A DNA stretch of 64,000 nucleotides from Phytophthora sp. 'mugwort' (GCA_033558025.1 JAUCEF010000013.1:4023001-4087000); one strand, 5' to 3'; shown: positions 21,330 through 32,403, counted from the stretch's first letter. The notes: generated by a model not told the origin, from the letters alone. Made by a program: numbers and translations.

Positions 21330-22098
21330 ACAACGTACGGTAGAAGTTTTGCCACGAGTGTGCGAAACCAAATGGTCCCTCGTGTCTGTGGCTCGTGCTG
21401 GGCTTTCGTCAATATCAACGCACTTTGGATCGGATTCTCATCGCAAACTTCAAAAAGACGGGCCGACAAGAGGCCGACGTGCTCCTGTCAGCTCAAATCT
21501 TACTCGACTGCGGCATGCGGTCGTTTGGGTCTTGTCGCGGTGGAGATCCGCGTTACGCACACAAGTGGATCCACGATAACGGGATCGAGGATTCGACGTG
21601 TAGTCCGTATATTGCAGCGCACCCGTCGTGGATAAGCAGTGGAGACTATGCCGCTACACAGTGTCATACTTGCACCATGGACGGAGACTGTTTTGTGGTG
21701 GGAAACCCGACCGAGTACTACATTTCTCAGTACGGGACAGTGAATCCAATTGCATGCCAGGAACGAGATTTACCTTCGTGGCCCAATCGTTGTGAGTATG
21801 TACTCATTGACGCCGGAATTCAAGCAGTATAAAGGAAGATGATCCTGCAAGACTCGAAGACGTATCTTGGAACGACTCATGTCGTAAATATAGTCGGTTG
21901 GGCGCCGACGCGAAGACCGGGATCAAGTTTTGGATCGTACGTCGGTTGGGCGCCGACGCGAAGACCGGGATCAAGTTCTGGATCGTACGCAATTCAATGG
22001 ACACGCACTGTGGTGACGGCGGCGTCCTTCTTGTCGAACGCGGCACTAATACATACAACATCGAAAGCAAAGGGTCGCGGGCTATACCGGTCGTGTAA
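21330..22098 (+). pseudogene. Cathepsin Z/X-like papain-family cysteine protease, broken (left arm)
   Basis: Lysosome/secretory-type C1A peptidase relic. The active-site Cys block PRVCGSCWA is at about 21,375-21,400. A one-base slip near 21,425 leads into DRILIANFKKTG, then LLSAQILLDCGMRSFGSCRGG, DNGIEDSTCSPY and QCHTCTMDGDC, the cathepsin Z arrangement rather than cathepsin L or B. A stop at 21,831 and another frame change precede the histidine region HVVNIVGW and the Asn motif WIVRNS (about 21,975-21,995). The part between His and Asn contains a 48-bp tandem duplication. No signal or propeptide is visible upstream. Identical lesions occur in the right arm, so the decay came before the inverted duplication. 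Confidence 0.75.
21893..21988 (+). repeat. 48-bp tandem duplication inside the cathepsin-like relic (mirror 24,233-24,328)
   Basis: Two units, 21,893-21,940 and 21,941-21,988, differ at one base (TTTTG versus TTCTG). Because 48 is a multiple of three, the frame is kept and 16 residues are doubled between the catalytic His and Asn. Confidence 0.95.
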
Positions 22099-22340
22099 AT
22101 TCCTCGGGACGTGGTAACCGATAGCCGGGAAGAATCAACGTTCTAAGGAGCAGCATGGAGCTTTTCCCCTTCTACAACGCGTTTCTAGTGTTCTCGGCTT
22201 CAGCTCTTTGGACCCAGTACTCTACGACCAGAGCTGTGGAAATATAGATTGGTTTTTTTTATTGCAGGACATGGCTCTCGACAATCAATTATTGCAATCT
22301 TATCAATATAGGCACCAGCTATTGCAATCTATTGTCCTGA

Positions 22341-22895
22341 CCTACGGGTCTTCCTTGTTTTTGAATTGCTCGATGGCCTTCGAAACGTCTGCAAGGGTCA
22401 CTAGATCCCAGCTCAGCGTTAAGAACATAATAATTTCGATGGTCTCGTGGCTCATGCTTTTCGTTAGTATCCGACAGTGCTTTTAGCTGTCGAAAAGAAT
22501 CGCTCGGCTGCTACAGACGTTGAAGGAACCCAGCTCACGTCGATGTACTTGGACTGCGATCCACTGCGCTTGCGAACGTTCAACTTCCGCTTCGATTTTT
22601 TTTTGCGCTCACCGAGGTTGGTGCTGGCTGAGACTGAGCGTGTTGGGGGGGAGGTAACGGGGCAGAACCTTCCGCTCGTATCTCAATAAGGTTGACTCCA
22701 CACCAACTTGAAGTTTACCTAGTCCACTCTCAAACACCGAAACTTGATTATATCCGCGTCAGCAGCTAGGTACTTCTCCATGCCCTCATATTTGTCTAGA
22801 ACAATGTCAAATATGTCACGAACTGTTGCCACGGTTATGTTGTGGCGCTGCATGTTTCCAGTAATCCAATTAAAAGCTGTCATTTTATCCAGCAT
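22341..22895 (-). pseudogene. hAT transposase C-terminal remnant, left arm
   Basis: Inverted image of 23,326-23,880; see the right-arm entry. The frame is broken in the same places. Confidence 0.7.
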
Positions 22896-22896
22896 T

Positions 22897-23040
22897 CCGT
22901 AACGGGATTACATGAAGAGTGCCATGTCACTCTTTAGAATGGTGTACCCAAGTACTCCTAGTGATGTAGCCAACATCGCTATGACGTCACGGTAATGACG
23001 TCACGGATGGGTACTACGTATATGGTAACATTCCCCTCAG
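22897..23040. repeat. LTR-like fragment at the inner end of the left arm (mirror 23,181-23,324)
   Basis: Starts GTAACGGGATTACATGAAG and carries two TGACGTCA sites at 22,982 and 22,996. It matches 60,389-60,530 over its whole length with scattered substitutions, including the 14-bp spacing of the two sites. In both arms it ends ...TTCCCCTCAG at the spacer. Confidence 0.7.
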
Positions 23041-23180
23041 ACCAGGGACTTGTGTGAACTGCCGTTCACTAAGCGTTTGTATGCTCTTCGGAAGTCACAC
23101 CCTGTGCGCAAGGTGTTGTGCCCGTCACACTAACTATAAGTCACCTATAAAGTATCCTAAATATTATCCTATAGGGGGTT
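23041..23180. other. Asymmetric spacer at the centre of the giant palindrome
   Basis: 140 bp that are not self-complementary. The first part (about 23,041-23,132) matches 62,659-62,752 in direct orientation (shared CTGCCGTTCACT.AGCGTTTG). The last part (about 23,133-23,175) matches 60,541-60,581 in inverted orientation (shared TCACCTATAAAGTATCCTA). At 60-63 kb these two blocks have the same orientation, so their head-to-head order here marks a junction. Confidence 0.8.
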
Positions 23181-23325
23181 CTGAGGGGAATGTTACCATA
23201 TACGTAGTACCCATCCGTGACGTCATTACCGTGACGTCATAGCGATGTTGGCTACATCACTAGGAGTACTTGGGTACACCATTCTAAAGAGTGACATGGC
23301 ACTCTTCATGTAATCCCGTTACGGA

Positions 23326-23880
23326 ATGCTGGATAAAATGACAGCTTTTAATTGGATTACTGGAAACATGCAGCGCCACAACATAACCGTGGCAACAGTT
23401 CGTGACATATTTGACATTGTTCTAGACAAATATGAGGGCATGGAGAAGTACCTAGCTGCTGACGCGGATATAATCAAGTTTCGGTGTTTGAGAGTGGACT
23501 AGGTAAACTTCAAGTTGGTGTGGAGTCAACCTTATTGAGATACGAGCGGAAGGTTCTGCCCCGTTACCTCCCCCCCAACACGCTCAGTCTCAGCCAGCAC
23601 CAACCTCGGTGAGCGCAAAAAAAAAATCGAAGCGGAAGTTGAACGTTCGCAAGCGCAGTGGATCGCAGTCCAAGTACATCGACGTGAGCTGGGTTCCTTC
23701 AACGTCTGTAGCAGCCGAGCGATTCTTTTCGACAGCTAAAAGCACTGTCGGATACTAACGAAAAGCATGAGCCACGAGACCATCGAAATTATTATGTTCT
23801 TAACGCTGAACTGGGATCTAGTGACCCTTGCAGACGTTTCGAAGGCCATCGAGCAATTCAAAAACAAGGAAGACCCGTAG
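23326..23880 (+). pseudogene. hAT transposase C-terminal remnant, right arm
   Basis: Reads MLDKMTAFNWITGNMQRHN and TVATVRDIFDIVLDKYEGME (23,326-23,450). After frame changes comes SKYIDVSWVPSTSVAAERFF (23,670-23,730), then SHETIEIIMFLTLNWDLVTL (23,770-23,830), the hAT dimerisation region. At least three lesions. The N-terminal two thirds of the protein are missing: an LTR-like sequence abuts directly upstream. Confidence 0.75.
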
Positions 23881-24122
23881 GTCAGGACAATAGATTGCAA
23901 TAGCTGGTGCCTATATTGATAAGATTGCAATAATTGATTGTCGAGAGCCATGTCCTGCAATAAAAAAACCAATCTATATTTCCACAGCTCTGGTCGTAGA
24001 GTACTGGGTCCAAAGAGCTGAAGCCGAGAACACTAGAAACGCGTTGTAGAAGGGGAAAAGCTCCATGCTGCTCCTTAGAACGTTGATTCTTCCCGGCTAT
24101 CGGTTACCACGTCCCGAGGAAT

Positions 24123-24891
24123 TTACACGACCGGTATAGCCCGCGACCCTTTGCTTTCGATGTTGTATGTATTAGTGCCGCGTTCGACAAGAAGGACGCC
24201 GCCGTCACCACAGTGCGTGTCCATTGAATTGCGTACGATCCAGAACTTGATCCCGGTCTTCGCGTCGGCGCCCAACCGACGTACGATCCAAAACTTGATC
24301 CCGGTCTTCGCGTCGGCGCCCAACCGACTATATTTACGACATGAGTCGTTCCAAGATACGTCTTCGAGTCTTGCAGGATCATCTTCCTTTATACTGCTTG
24401 AATTCCGGCGTCAATGAGTACATACTCACAACGATTGGGCCACGAAGGTAAATCTCGTTCCTGGCATGCAATTGGATTCACTGTCCCGTACTGAGAAATG
24501 TAGTACTCGGTCGGGTTTCCCACCACAAAACAGTCTCCGTCCATGGTGCAAGTATGACACTGTGTAGCGGCATAGTCTCCACTGCTTATCCACGACGGGT
24601 GCGCTGCAATATACGGACTACACGTCGAATCCTCGATCCCGTTATCGTGGATCCACTTGTGTGCGTAACGCGGATCTCCACCGCGACAAGACCCAAACGA
24701 CCGCATGCCGCAGTCGAGTAAGATTTGAGCTGACAGGAGCACGTCGGCCTCTTGTCGGCCCGTCTTTTTGAAGTTTGCGATGAGAATCCGATCCAAAGTG
24801 CGTTGATATTGACGAAAGCCCAGCACGAGCCACAGACACGAGGGACCATTTGGTTTCGCACACTCGTGGCAAAACTTCTACCGTACGTTGT
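24123..24891 (-). pseudogene. Cathepsin Z/X-like protease relic, right arm
   Basis: Mirror copy of 21,330-22,098 with the same frameshifts, stop and 48-bp duplication. No difference was seen in the stretches compared. Confidence 0.75.
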
Positions 24892-26751
24892 AGTCGCGTC
24901 AGTCTGTGGTGTGTCTCGCACAAGAACACCAAAATGGGGGAGCTGGCACTCCCTAAAACTTATTCTTCCTTGTGTATTTGTTAACAAAACTCAAACTGTC
25001 TCTCACTATCGCTATCCTATCTGCCAGCTCGGGCCGGCAAAGCTAACGTCCAGCCATCCATTCGATGGTTGGCAGTGGCAACCCTGCCACTGCCCATCTG
25101 AAGATCACATTGCCACCCATTATATGGGCTGGATGAGGCTATCCAGCCTCCAATCCACTACAACTCCCTCTCTCAAAGCCTCATTCAGCCACGTGAACTA
25201 GGCTCCGCTTCGCACAGCATTAGCATTTGCCAACCCTCTGTCAACTTTGAATATGGCACTCGTCCACATCCAACTGAACGAAAAAGCGGTAGGATATCAC
25301 CCGAAAATGCTAACTGGGAACTTAAGTAGTCATGATGACAGCAGTGATAACTCATCCCGTTCGCTAGTCGTCATAATCACTTCAACTTGAAGTGCGGCAA
25401 TAACATCAAAATGGAACACCATGTCCATATCGATGAAATCACTCCCCGATAGTATCCCACGAGGACAGATCCTCGATCTTAACCGCCACGCCGCGACTGC
25501 TGCTGTAATCGGGTCCAGTACTCCGTAATGCGTATCGCCAACAACATCAATATAGCTGTCTACAAGTAAAGACCACCTTGCCGCCTACTGTACGGCTGGA
25601 TGAGGCTATTCAGCTTTAACCCACTACACAGTCCCAGTTTCGGGCAGTTCGTCCAGTGATTGGGTTTCCGCCAACGATGCGATAACGTGCTCGGGGTCGA
25701 TTCCACCCAGAAACGATCCAGAGCCTTTGTTGTTTTGACTCCCTATTGTGGGTAAGTCTTTTTGGTCTGTTTGGCGCATGGTCATAAGCAGCATCGAGGT
25801 GATGGCGGCCCTTACTGCTAATCCAAAAAAAAAAAGCCTGGATCCAATGAGATACCACAGGAAGTGGGACATCTTTCATGCTGATTGCGACAATGAAGCC
25901 GACACTACTTCGACATATGAGGCGTCGAGCTTGGAGTTGTCGGGAATCGTATGCGGCGGGAAACTGGAGAGATTTCGGGATTAGGAATGGCTCGAGGCTT
26001 TGGTGGGCAGTCATTATTCGTATTCAAAGCATTCATACCTGCTCAAAATGGATGGATCGGCGCTTCATTGCACTTGTGCAACGCGGAGCTGCGCCAATGA
26101 ACACTTGTAATGGCGGCAACGAATTGTGCTCAGATAACGCTTCTCAAAATGATCTTCAAGAGGCAGCGTAAAGCTTCCCTTCATAGTCGACAAGAACGAC
26201 GTCGCACTATGTTTCTCTAAAGAGTACCTAAAATGCATAAAGTAAATTACGCATTCAGGATATATTACCATACCTAATAGTTAAAGCTATGAATTATCCA
26301 CTAAAAGTGAGTTTTTGCCGAGGCACGATTAGGCTTATTTTGGAGCAGCTCCTTTTTGCCGCTGGGGGGGATCGATGTCTGGGCCAACTGCATACACTTA
26401 TACTATTGGACAGAAATCGCAACCAGGCTGATGTTACCTCCGCTAATATGTAGTGGGCACGTAGTAATTCCGCGAAATGCGGAGCACCTTCTGTGCATAT
26501 AGGGGGTGAAGGCTTAGCATTTGGCTCTGGAACACAGAACTTAATAAATTGTACAGGTGCTGGTCATGGCATTGCGTTTCGTAATCTTCATCGACTACTT
26601 GCGTTTAAGTCGCACTAAGTTACAGACGTTTAAGCGTAACGAATGTCGAGTTAGAAGCAAAGTTAGAAGCACTAAACTCCTACGAACTGCTTAAAACAAC
26701 CAAATCAGGAGATTTTCTCCGGTAGTCCAGCTTCAGGGCAGCTTGATATCA

Positions 26752-28082
26752 TTAGCTTAAATCTAGATCTGGAGCAGGGGGGTACTCCACGCCGGGTACC
26801 GCTCGGACTTTATCAACTCGCCCTTCACGGATGTCATGTAGTACTTGCAGATATCTTGCAGACTCGAGCTTGATTTCGTTGATGAAAGCTAGTAAGGGTG
26901 GGTGTGTTGTACCCAGCCGGCCAGCGAGCGTCCTGTTGTACGCCTCAAGTGAGTTATTCGTGCGATTCACCAACGAAACGTGCGCCGCGGCCATTGGCCG
27001 AAACTTTCCAGCAGCAGGGCTATAATGAATAGTCCACCTATTCTTGAAGTATTTCCGTAACTTGTCCCACTTCGTCTTAAACCATCAAAAGCAATACGAG
27101 CGTACACCGTTGAACGACGTATGGGATGCCCTTGCTAATAAGTTTGTCCTCCGGGATCACGGTCAGTGTCCAGGCTGTTAGGCTCCATCGCGACTTGAAT
27201 CTGCTCCGAAGGGATGCCAAGAGCCATCATCTTCCGTCGAATCGCTTGCTTTCAGTGAAACAGGCACTCAACAAAGAAAGCCGGAGAAAACATGATCTCG
27301 ACACCTTCTGGAAGAGCAGCTTCGAAGTCACAAAGCACAACCGAGGGTACGCACTGTTGATTGCACTGTACTTGAATCCACTGGAAGGAGTGATAGTAAC
27401 TCCTGTCGTCCTTCGAATCCATCAGCACGTAGAAGACCGGACGATAGATGTCATGAGCACGATCGTAGAGCACTACGATCAGTGTCTGCGAGATCGGCCT
27501 CGGCGCTACCTTGAATGTCGCGTCGAACGAACAGACTGACACCTTCGTACCGCATCATCCGCAAAAGGTCAGGGTGCGCGAATCCAAGCATCCATTGGTA
27601 CTGCTATCGAAGCGTGTACGTCATGTTGAACTGAAGAAAGTTCCACACGTCTGTAGGTGACACAGTTCGCACTCTCAACTCTTCGATCGTCTGGAAAAGG
27701 TCCCTGCCGGTCGCGTCTGTGCACAGTCGCTTACAAGGCTCACGGTCTCTGTCTTCTTGAAGAAGCACAAGCAGACCAGCTCACCGTACTTGCGCACTAT
27801 CGCCTCACGTGCATTGGTCCAGATGCTAGAAGGCGGTAGGCGGAACTCCTCTAGAGCATGAACCTCGATCATCGCCCGCATTTCGTCCCGCACGTCGTTC
27901 TCTTGAGCACTCACACGAGCGCATGTGTGTTCACCCGTTGCGATCACTTCGCCCGACTCACCATCCGCGACGCCTGGACGTCAGCCGCGCTTTGCAACCA
28001 GAGGTCCTGTTCGTGCTGCACACATAGTAGCTGGTCTCGTTGTTGCTGTTCTTGTAGTGGCATCGGGAACCTTGAAACTCCA
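26752..28082 (-). pseudogene. MULE transposase remnant, right arm
   Basis: Mirror copy of 18,140-19,470, with identical lesions. Confidence 0.75.
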
Positions 28083-28869
28083 TCTCGCTGAGCGGCTGAT
28101 ACGTCGTGTTGATGAAGAGCGTGAGTTGTTGGAGGAAAAATGTTGAAGTGACGACATTATAGCGGTTTAAACCTGCCCTTCATGGCTTCTTACACGCCTA
28201 CTCACTGGTGGCCTCATTGTTGCCCTCTTCTGTGTGCTTGTTCAAATACCGGTTCTTGTCCCTCTGAGCCACCAGCAATGGCTATCTTGGCGGTCAGCCA
28301 ATCCAGGCACGGTTCATCCAAACCGTGCCCGCGGTCTGCTGCGTGCAAGAGCAGTGCACTTCAGCATGCCATTCTGCCGGTGAGGTTCTACACTGAACAG
28401 GGCGACAGAGACACGTGGGGCTTCAGGTGGTGATTTGTTAATGAAGCTTTTGGTGGTCGATTGACCGGTCGTTGATCCATGCTCTGTATTTGAGTGTTTT
28501 AGCAGAGCGAAATAATATCCAGCCATCACGTCTGTTATGGATGAAGCTGGAATATGTCACGACTTAAGTTTTGGCCATATTTCTGGGACGACTTCTGGGC
28601 ACATCAATTAAACGCCTTTTATGCAAATAACGGTAAAATAATGGTAAATAATGGTAAAATAATGGTAAATAATGGTAAACAACGCTAGACAACTAGGTAA
28701 TTAGGTATACTTTAGGGGAGCTATTATCTTTTCCCAGAAGAACAAAAGTTCAATTCATGGTGAAATATCTCTTAACTAAAAAGCTCTTGAAACGGATATT
28801 GGGGTAGTTACACCACACTGTCGATACGAGTTTTTCATCGGGCTGTGTACCGGAAAATTTAAGAAATCA

Positions 28870-29793
28870 CTAGTCTTCAAAGTCGAGCCCAGGGAACATC
28901 TTCTGCTCCACTACCGCCGCCGGGATCGGCTTCTTGCCGACGACAAAGAAGTACGGAACCGCTTGTTTGCTCTTGGGGGAAAGGATCGGAGTCCAGTGGC
29001 GACCGAAATGGTCTCCAGCAGTCTTCAAAGACGCTTGCACCTCCAAAGTCCAAGAAATCTCGCTGAGAACTCCATGCAAGGGGTCGTCCTCGCCGTACTT
29101 CATCGCGCGTTTCCCCCATTCTTCACTATCGACAAGAGTTTGGCCTGGAAGATCCGCCCAAAACTCACTTCCAGGGGCCGAAAGATAGTCGATAGTTTTC
29201 ATCAGTTCGACGACGCTTGAACGCTCCATGTACGGGATCAGTCCCTCCATGACCCAAAAAGTGGGCATTGTCGCATTAAATCCGTGTCCCATCAGGTTTG
29301 CCTCCAGGCCTGCTTCGGCTAAATTCGAGTAAATGCAGTCGACACTTTGGGCAATGAGCGGTGCATGCAGATCCTCCATCACTCTCGTCTTGTGATCGAA
29401 TACAGCATCACTTTGGTCGACTTCCAAAACGCGACAACTACGCAGAGACTCCAAACGGTAAGCACGAGCATCGAGTCCGGCTCCTAGAATGACAATCTGG
29501 AGGATTCGGGGATCACGGTGATGAAGCGCTTCGTCCAGGTAGCGTGTACGCAACGCAATGATGTTTTCTGGGAAAGAATAGAGCTCACTCGAAATATCTT
29601 TCAGGAACTTTTCAATCTTTGGCTGTTGTTCCCGGGTGAGCGGTTCGGCGAAGGGGTCGTGGATAATTCGGTCATTACGAGCATTCTCAACTGCGCGTAA
29701 GTAAGTTGTCACGAACCCCATCGACTCAGCGAACGCATCGTCCACTGTCGCGACGTCAGCTTCGAATAACGGCGAAGATGAAGCAGGTTCCAT
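28870..29793 (-). CDS. SAM-dependent methyltransferase, LCM/PPM1-like family (right copy, probable ancestral locus)
   Basis: Encodes the same 307 residues as the left-arm gene, with the same SAM motifs. It is divergent from the upstream HhH-repeat gene, whose ATG is 668 bp away. The region between them contains the divergent patch (29,847-30,041), so the two methyltransferase copies share coding sequence but not the near 5' sequence. If both are transcribed, regulation could differ. An in-frame extension to 29,979 exists here but has no counterpart in the left arm and is not taken as coding. Confidence 0.88.
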   Translation of the reverse strand: MEPASSSPLFEADVATVDDAFAESMGFVTTYLRAVENARNDRIIHDPFAEPLTREQQPKIEKFLKDISSELYSFPENIIALRTRYLDEALHHRDPRILQIVILGAGLDARAYRLESLRSCRVLEVDQSDAVFDHKTRVMEDLHAPLIAQSVDCIYSNLAEAGLEANLMGHGFNATMPTFWVMEGLIPYMERSSVVELMKTIDYLSAPGSEFWADLPGQTLVDSEEWGKRAMKYGEDDPLHGVLSEISWTLEVQASLKTAGDHFGRHWTPILSPKSKQAVPYFFVVGKKPIPAAVVEQKMFPGLDFED

Positions 29794-29846
29794 GGCGCAA
29801 AAGTAGCTGCAGCTACTTGTTGTCCAGCAAGCAAAATCGCTTGTGA

Positions 29847-30041
29847 CTACCACACCCCGACTTTCCCAGAATTGTCTTGCCAACATGAAGGACGTAAGAT
29901 AACGGACGCAACAAATGTTAATGGCTGCAGAAGCACAACATGTATGATCTGTGTGTCGATAGTCACTTGCTGTCCCCAATCATCCTTAGGAAGGGTAGCG
30001 ACGATGTAGTTGACTTTGTCTGCAATTGATGCCGATTCTCC
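29847..30041. other. Divergent patch, right arm
   Basis: Counterpart of 16,165-16,375. A stretch reading ADKV.YIVA.L.KDDWGQQV on the minus strand is kept in both arms despite the substitutions, so part may be a coding relic. Confidence 0.8.
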
Positions 30042-30460
30042 TTCTTCATCACGCTCGAAAGTGTAGTGAAGCCAAGCCGGTGTTCCAGTGTTACGGGAGC
30101 GAATGATGATTAAAAGTCCCAATAAAGCTCAAATTACTCGGTTTTGAGGTGGTATGCTGGATCTCCAGATCTGTGAGGTTCTGCTGTATAAGACGCTCCG
30201 CAAAGAGTCGTTAACGATACGAACCTCACACGTACTCACATGTGCACGCAAATGCGCCATTCCGTGCCGAGATGTCGTCGATCCTGCTGAAAACGTCTGA
30301 CCTACTGACAGTTGGGTTACTGAATGAGATAAGGGGAGAAAAAATAACATTCAACGGCGATAAGAACCCTTGAAACCGTACTTCACCCACCCCGTCGCAC
30401 AAAAGAAGTTTTTTTATCGGAGTTTCCAGCATAGGTGGATCCACGCCAGCAAAAGAAAAA

Positions 30461-32126
30461 ATGATTGACGAGGAGATTACGCGAGTGTACCACCGCCTTG
30501 CAGCGATGGCATGAATCTAAACTTTTACTTAAACTATATATTTTTGCTGCGGATTGTAGAACGTCAGCGATGTTTTTATCGAATTGTCGAGGGCACTATC
30601 AGCTTCAGACGGCGACGAAGAGGTCGCTAGTATCTATCTTGGCTCTGTATTTACTTCGTAATGTTTAACTGATGATATTTTCCATAGGGGGCAAGGAAGT
30701 TGCTGAGTGCCAAGTTTAAACGGGCTCCAAGCGAGAGCATTCTGCAATTGGGACTCATCTCGCTCACACTGAAGGCAGTGACGAGGATATTGAAGAGGAA
30801 ATACTGGTATATCTCGAATAAGACGAAGTCGATGACGAGAGCAACACAGCCGAAGAAGATAACAAAGAGGAAGGAGAGGAACCACCCGAAAAAAATTCCC
30901 GTTGGTCGAAAATGTTCGCGAAAAACCAGCGGTTGTGTCTTCGAATCAAGTTGTTGTGAACGCGTTCGCAGGCTATGGCGAGCAGTAACTTTACCAAGGA
31001 CATACAGGGAAAGGGATCACCCATCTACGAGCAGCGCGCGCTATTCGCGACTATCCACGTGCCATTAACTCTGGCGTTGAAGCTTGTACTGTTCCCTTGG
31101 TTGGCACAAAAATGGCTACACAAGTTGAGCAAGTTTTAAGCTCTGGTAAAGTGGAAGATAAAGCACCGTGGCTGAACGCTAAGCATCCCCGGCGTGAAAA
31201 GACACAACCCGCCTCGATTGGTACGCGAGATGCGCGACGCCAAGGCAAAATGTCCCGAGAATCAAATTTTGGTCGATGAGCTCGCGAACTTTGGCGAACA
31301 CCAGCTCTATTTCCGCAGTGGTAGCAAAGGAACGACCCATCTTCGCGCTGTGCGAGCGCTACAGCTAACAGATATACTGATCACGTCGGGAAATCAAGCT
31401 CGTTGTCAAGTTCCCCTTGTTGGACCAGCAATTGCGGACAAGATTGACCAGATTCTCAGTTATGGTCGTATTGTTAGTGATGCTTCTAGCTCCAGTGGTG
31501 GCACTAGGATTGCTCCGATCGTGACGGATTTATATGATAATCCAGCTGTGCGGTCGGAGAACCAGTCCCTTGTGGACGCACTGCTCGATGATGGCGAAAG
31601 CCACTTACATTCTGGACATCGAGGCCGAGGAGTGACCCATTTGCGTGCAGCGAAGGCAATTCGGGACGCAGATATCGTTGTAACCTCGGGGAAACAGGCA
31701 GGCGAGTCGATCAAGTTTATTGGAGCGCAAGTGGGTGCGAGAATTGACCAGTTCTTGAGACACGGCCACGCTGATAACGATGAAGACGACGATCAGGACG
31801 ACGATGGGAGCGAGTTTGGCGTACGCGAACGTTCCGATCCGCCACCGATTGTTCATGAAATCCGTAGTAAGCCAGCACAACTCGAAGGGAATCAAGGGAT
31901 TGTGGACGCGCTATCAGTTCATGGAGAGAACCAACTCGCTAATTGGCACACGGGTCAAGGAACGGCCTTTATGCGAGCAGCGCGCCGTCTTCGTGATGCC
32001 GCTGAATTGGTGACGAGTGGTAACGTGGCCAAGGTTTTTGACTGTATGGGAGACAAGGTGGTGAATTTTATTGACACGACAGTTGCATTCAAGTCGACAG
32101 ATGACGTCGAACAAGAGGAAAAGTAA
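30461..32126 (+). pseudogene. Upstream paralog of the HhH-repeat gene, broken
   Basis: Exon 1 starts at 30,461 (MIDEEITRVYHRLAAMA, then an in-frame stop; compare MTDAKTADAVYAQIGKMR in the intact gene). Exon 2 is 30,560-30,622, exactly 21 codons as in the intact gene, ending ALSASDGDEE. Intron 2 is 30,623-30,687, and exon 3 starts GARKLLSAKFKRAPSE at 30,688. Exon 3 has two frameshifts before 30,900, a stop inside the first domain repeat (near 30,996) and a further frameshift before the second. From 31,200 to 32,126 the frame is open and encodes three domain repeats. The boundary of the right palindrome arm (30,670) lies in intron 2. Direct tandem duplicate of the gene at 32,451. Confidence 0.8.
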
Positions 32127-32403
32127 TAACTCGATCTCTATACGTAGTTTTGGAAGTCTTCATTAATACGTTTCACACTTTCGATACCAAAAGATCGTGG
32201 TGACGAGTGCGACGCAGCTTAAACTCAAGACGGTTGGGAGTTCCCCCCACGTCTCACCTTTTGTGGTTGTCTCGTACCTTTTTGTTTCTGTGTACTGCAT
32301 TCAAGCGGCTTGTCTCGCTTGAAGATTTGGATTTGGCCCAACGGTGCTTCTTGATGTCTACGTCTCATTCTCCCCAGCCCCCAAACGTTCTCAGTACCTA
32401 TCG

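Larger units (their letters stand above)
15542..23040. repeat. Left arm of giant inverted repeat (about 7.5 kb)
   Basis: This arm is the reverse complement of 23,181-30,670. Paired coordinates add up to 46,221-46,222 over most of the length and to 46,205-46,213 at the outer end. Differences seen: four homopolymer runs one base apart (near 15,790, 20,395, 22,255 and 22,605), a 7-bp deletion inside the exon-2 copy near 15,618, and one divergent patch (16,165-16,375). The flank before 15,542 shows no match to the flank beyond 30,670. Confidence 0.97.
23181..30670. repeat. Right arm of giant inverted repeat (about 7.5 kb)
   Basis: Reverse complement of 15,542-23,040. The outer end lies in intron 2 of the upstream HhH-repeat gene, 17 bp before exon 3. 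Because exon 3 continues directly into unique DNA, this arm appears to be the original sequence. Confidence 0.97.

Noticed and set aside
21804..22070. Antisense frame over the cathepsin relic (and mirror)
   Set aside because: Its repeat content comes from the 48-bp duplication; the plus frame shows the protease motifs.
29794..29979. In-frame N-terminal extension of the right methyltransferase
   Set aside because: The left arm encodes an unrelated extension in the divergent patch, so the shared ATG is preferred.
15542..30670. Foldback transposon or viral terminal repeat as explanation of the palindrome
   Set aside because: No target duplication or capsid/terminal proteins are seen, and one arm runs through host exons into unique DNA, which fits inverted duplication better.
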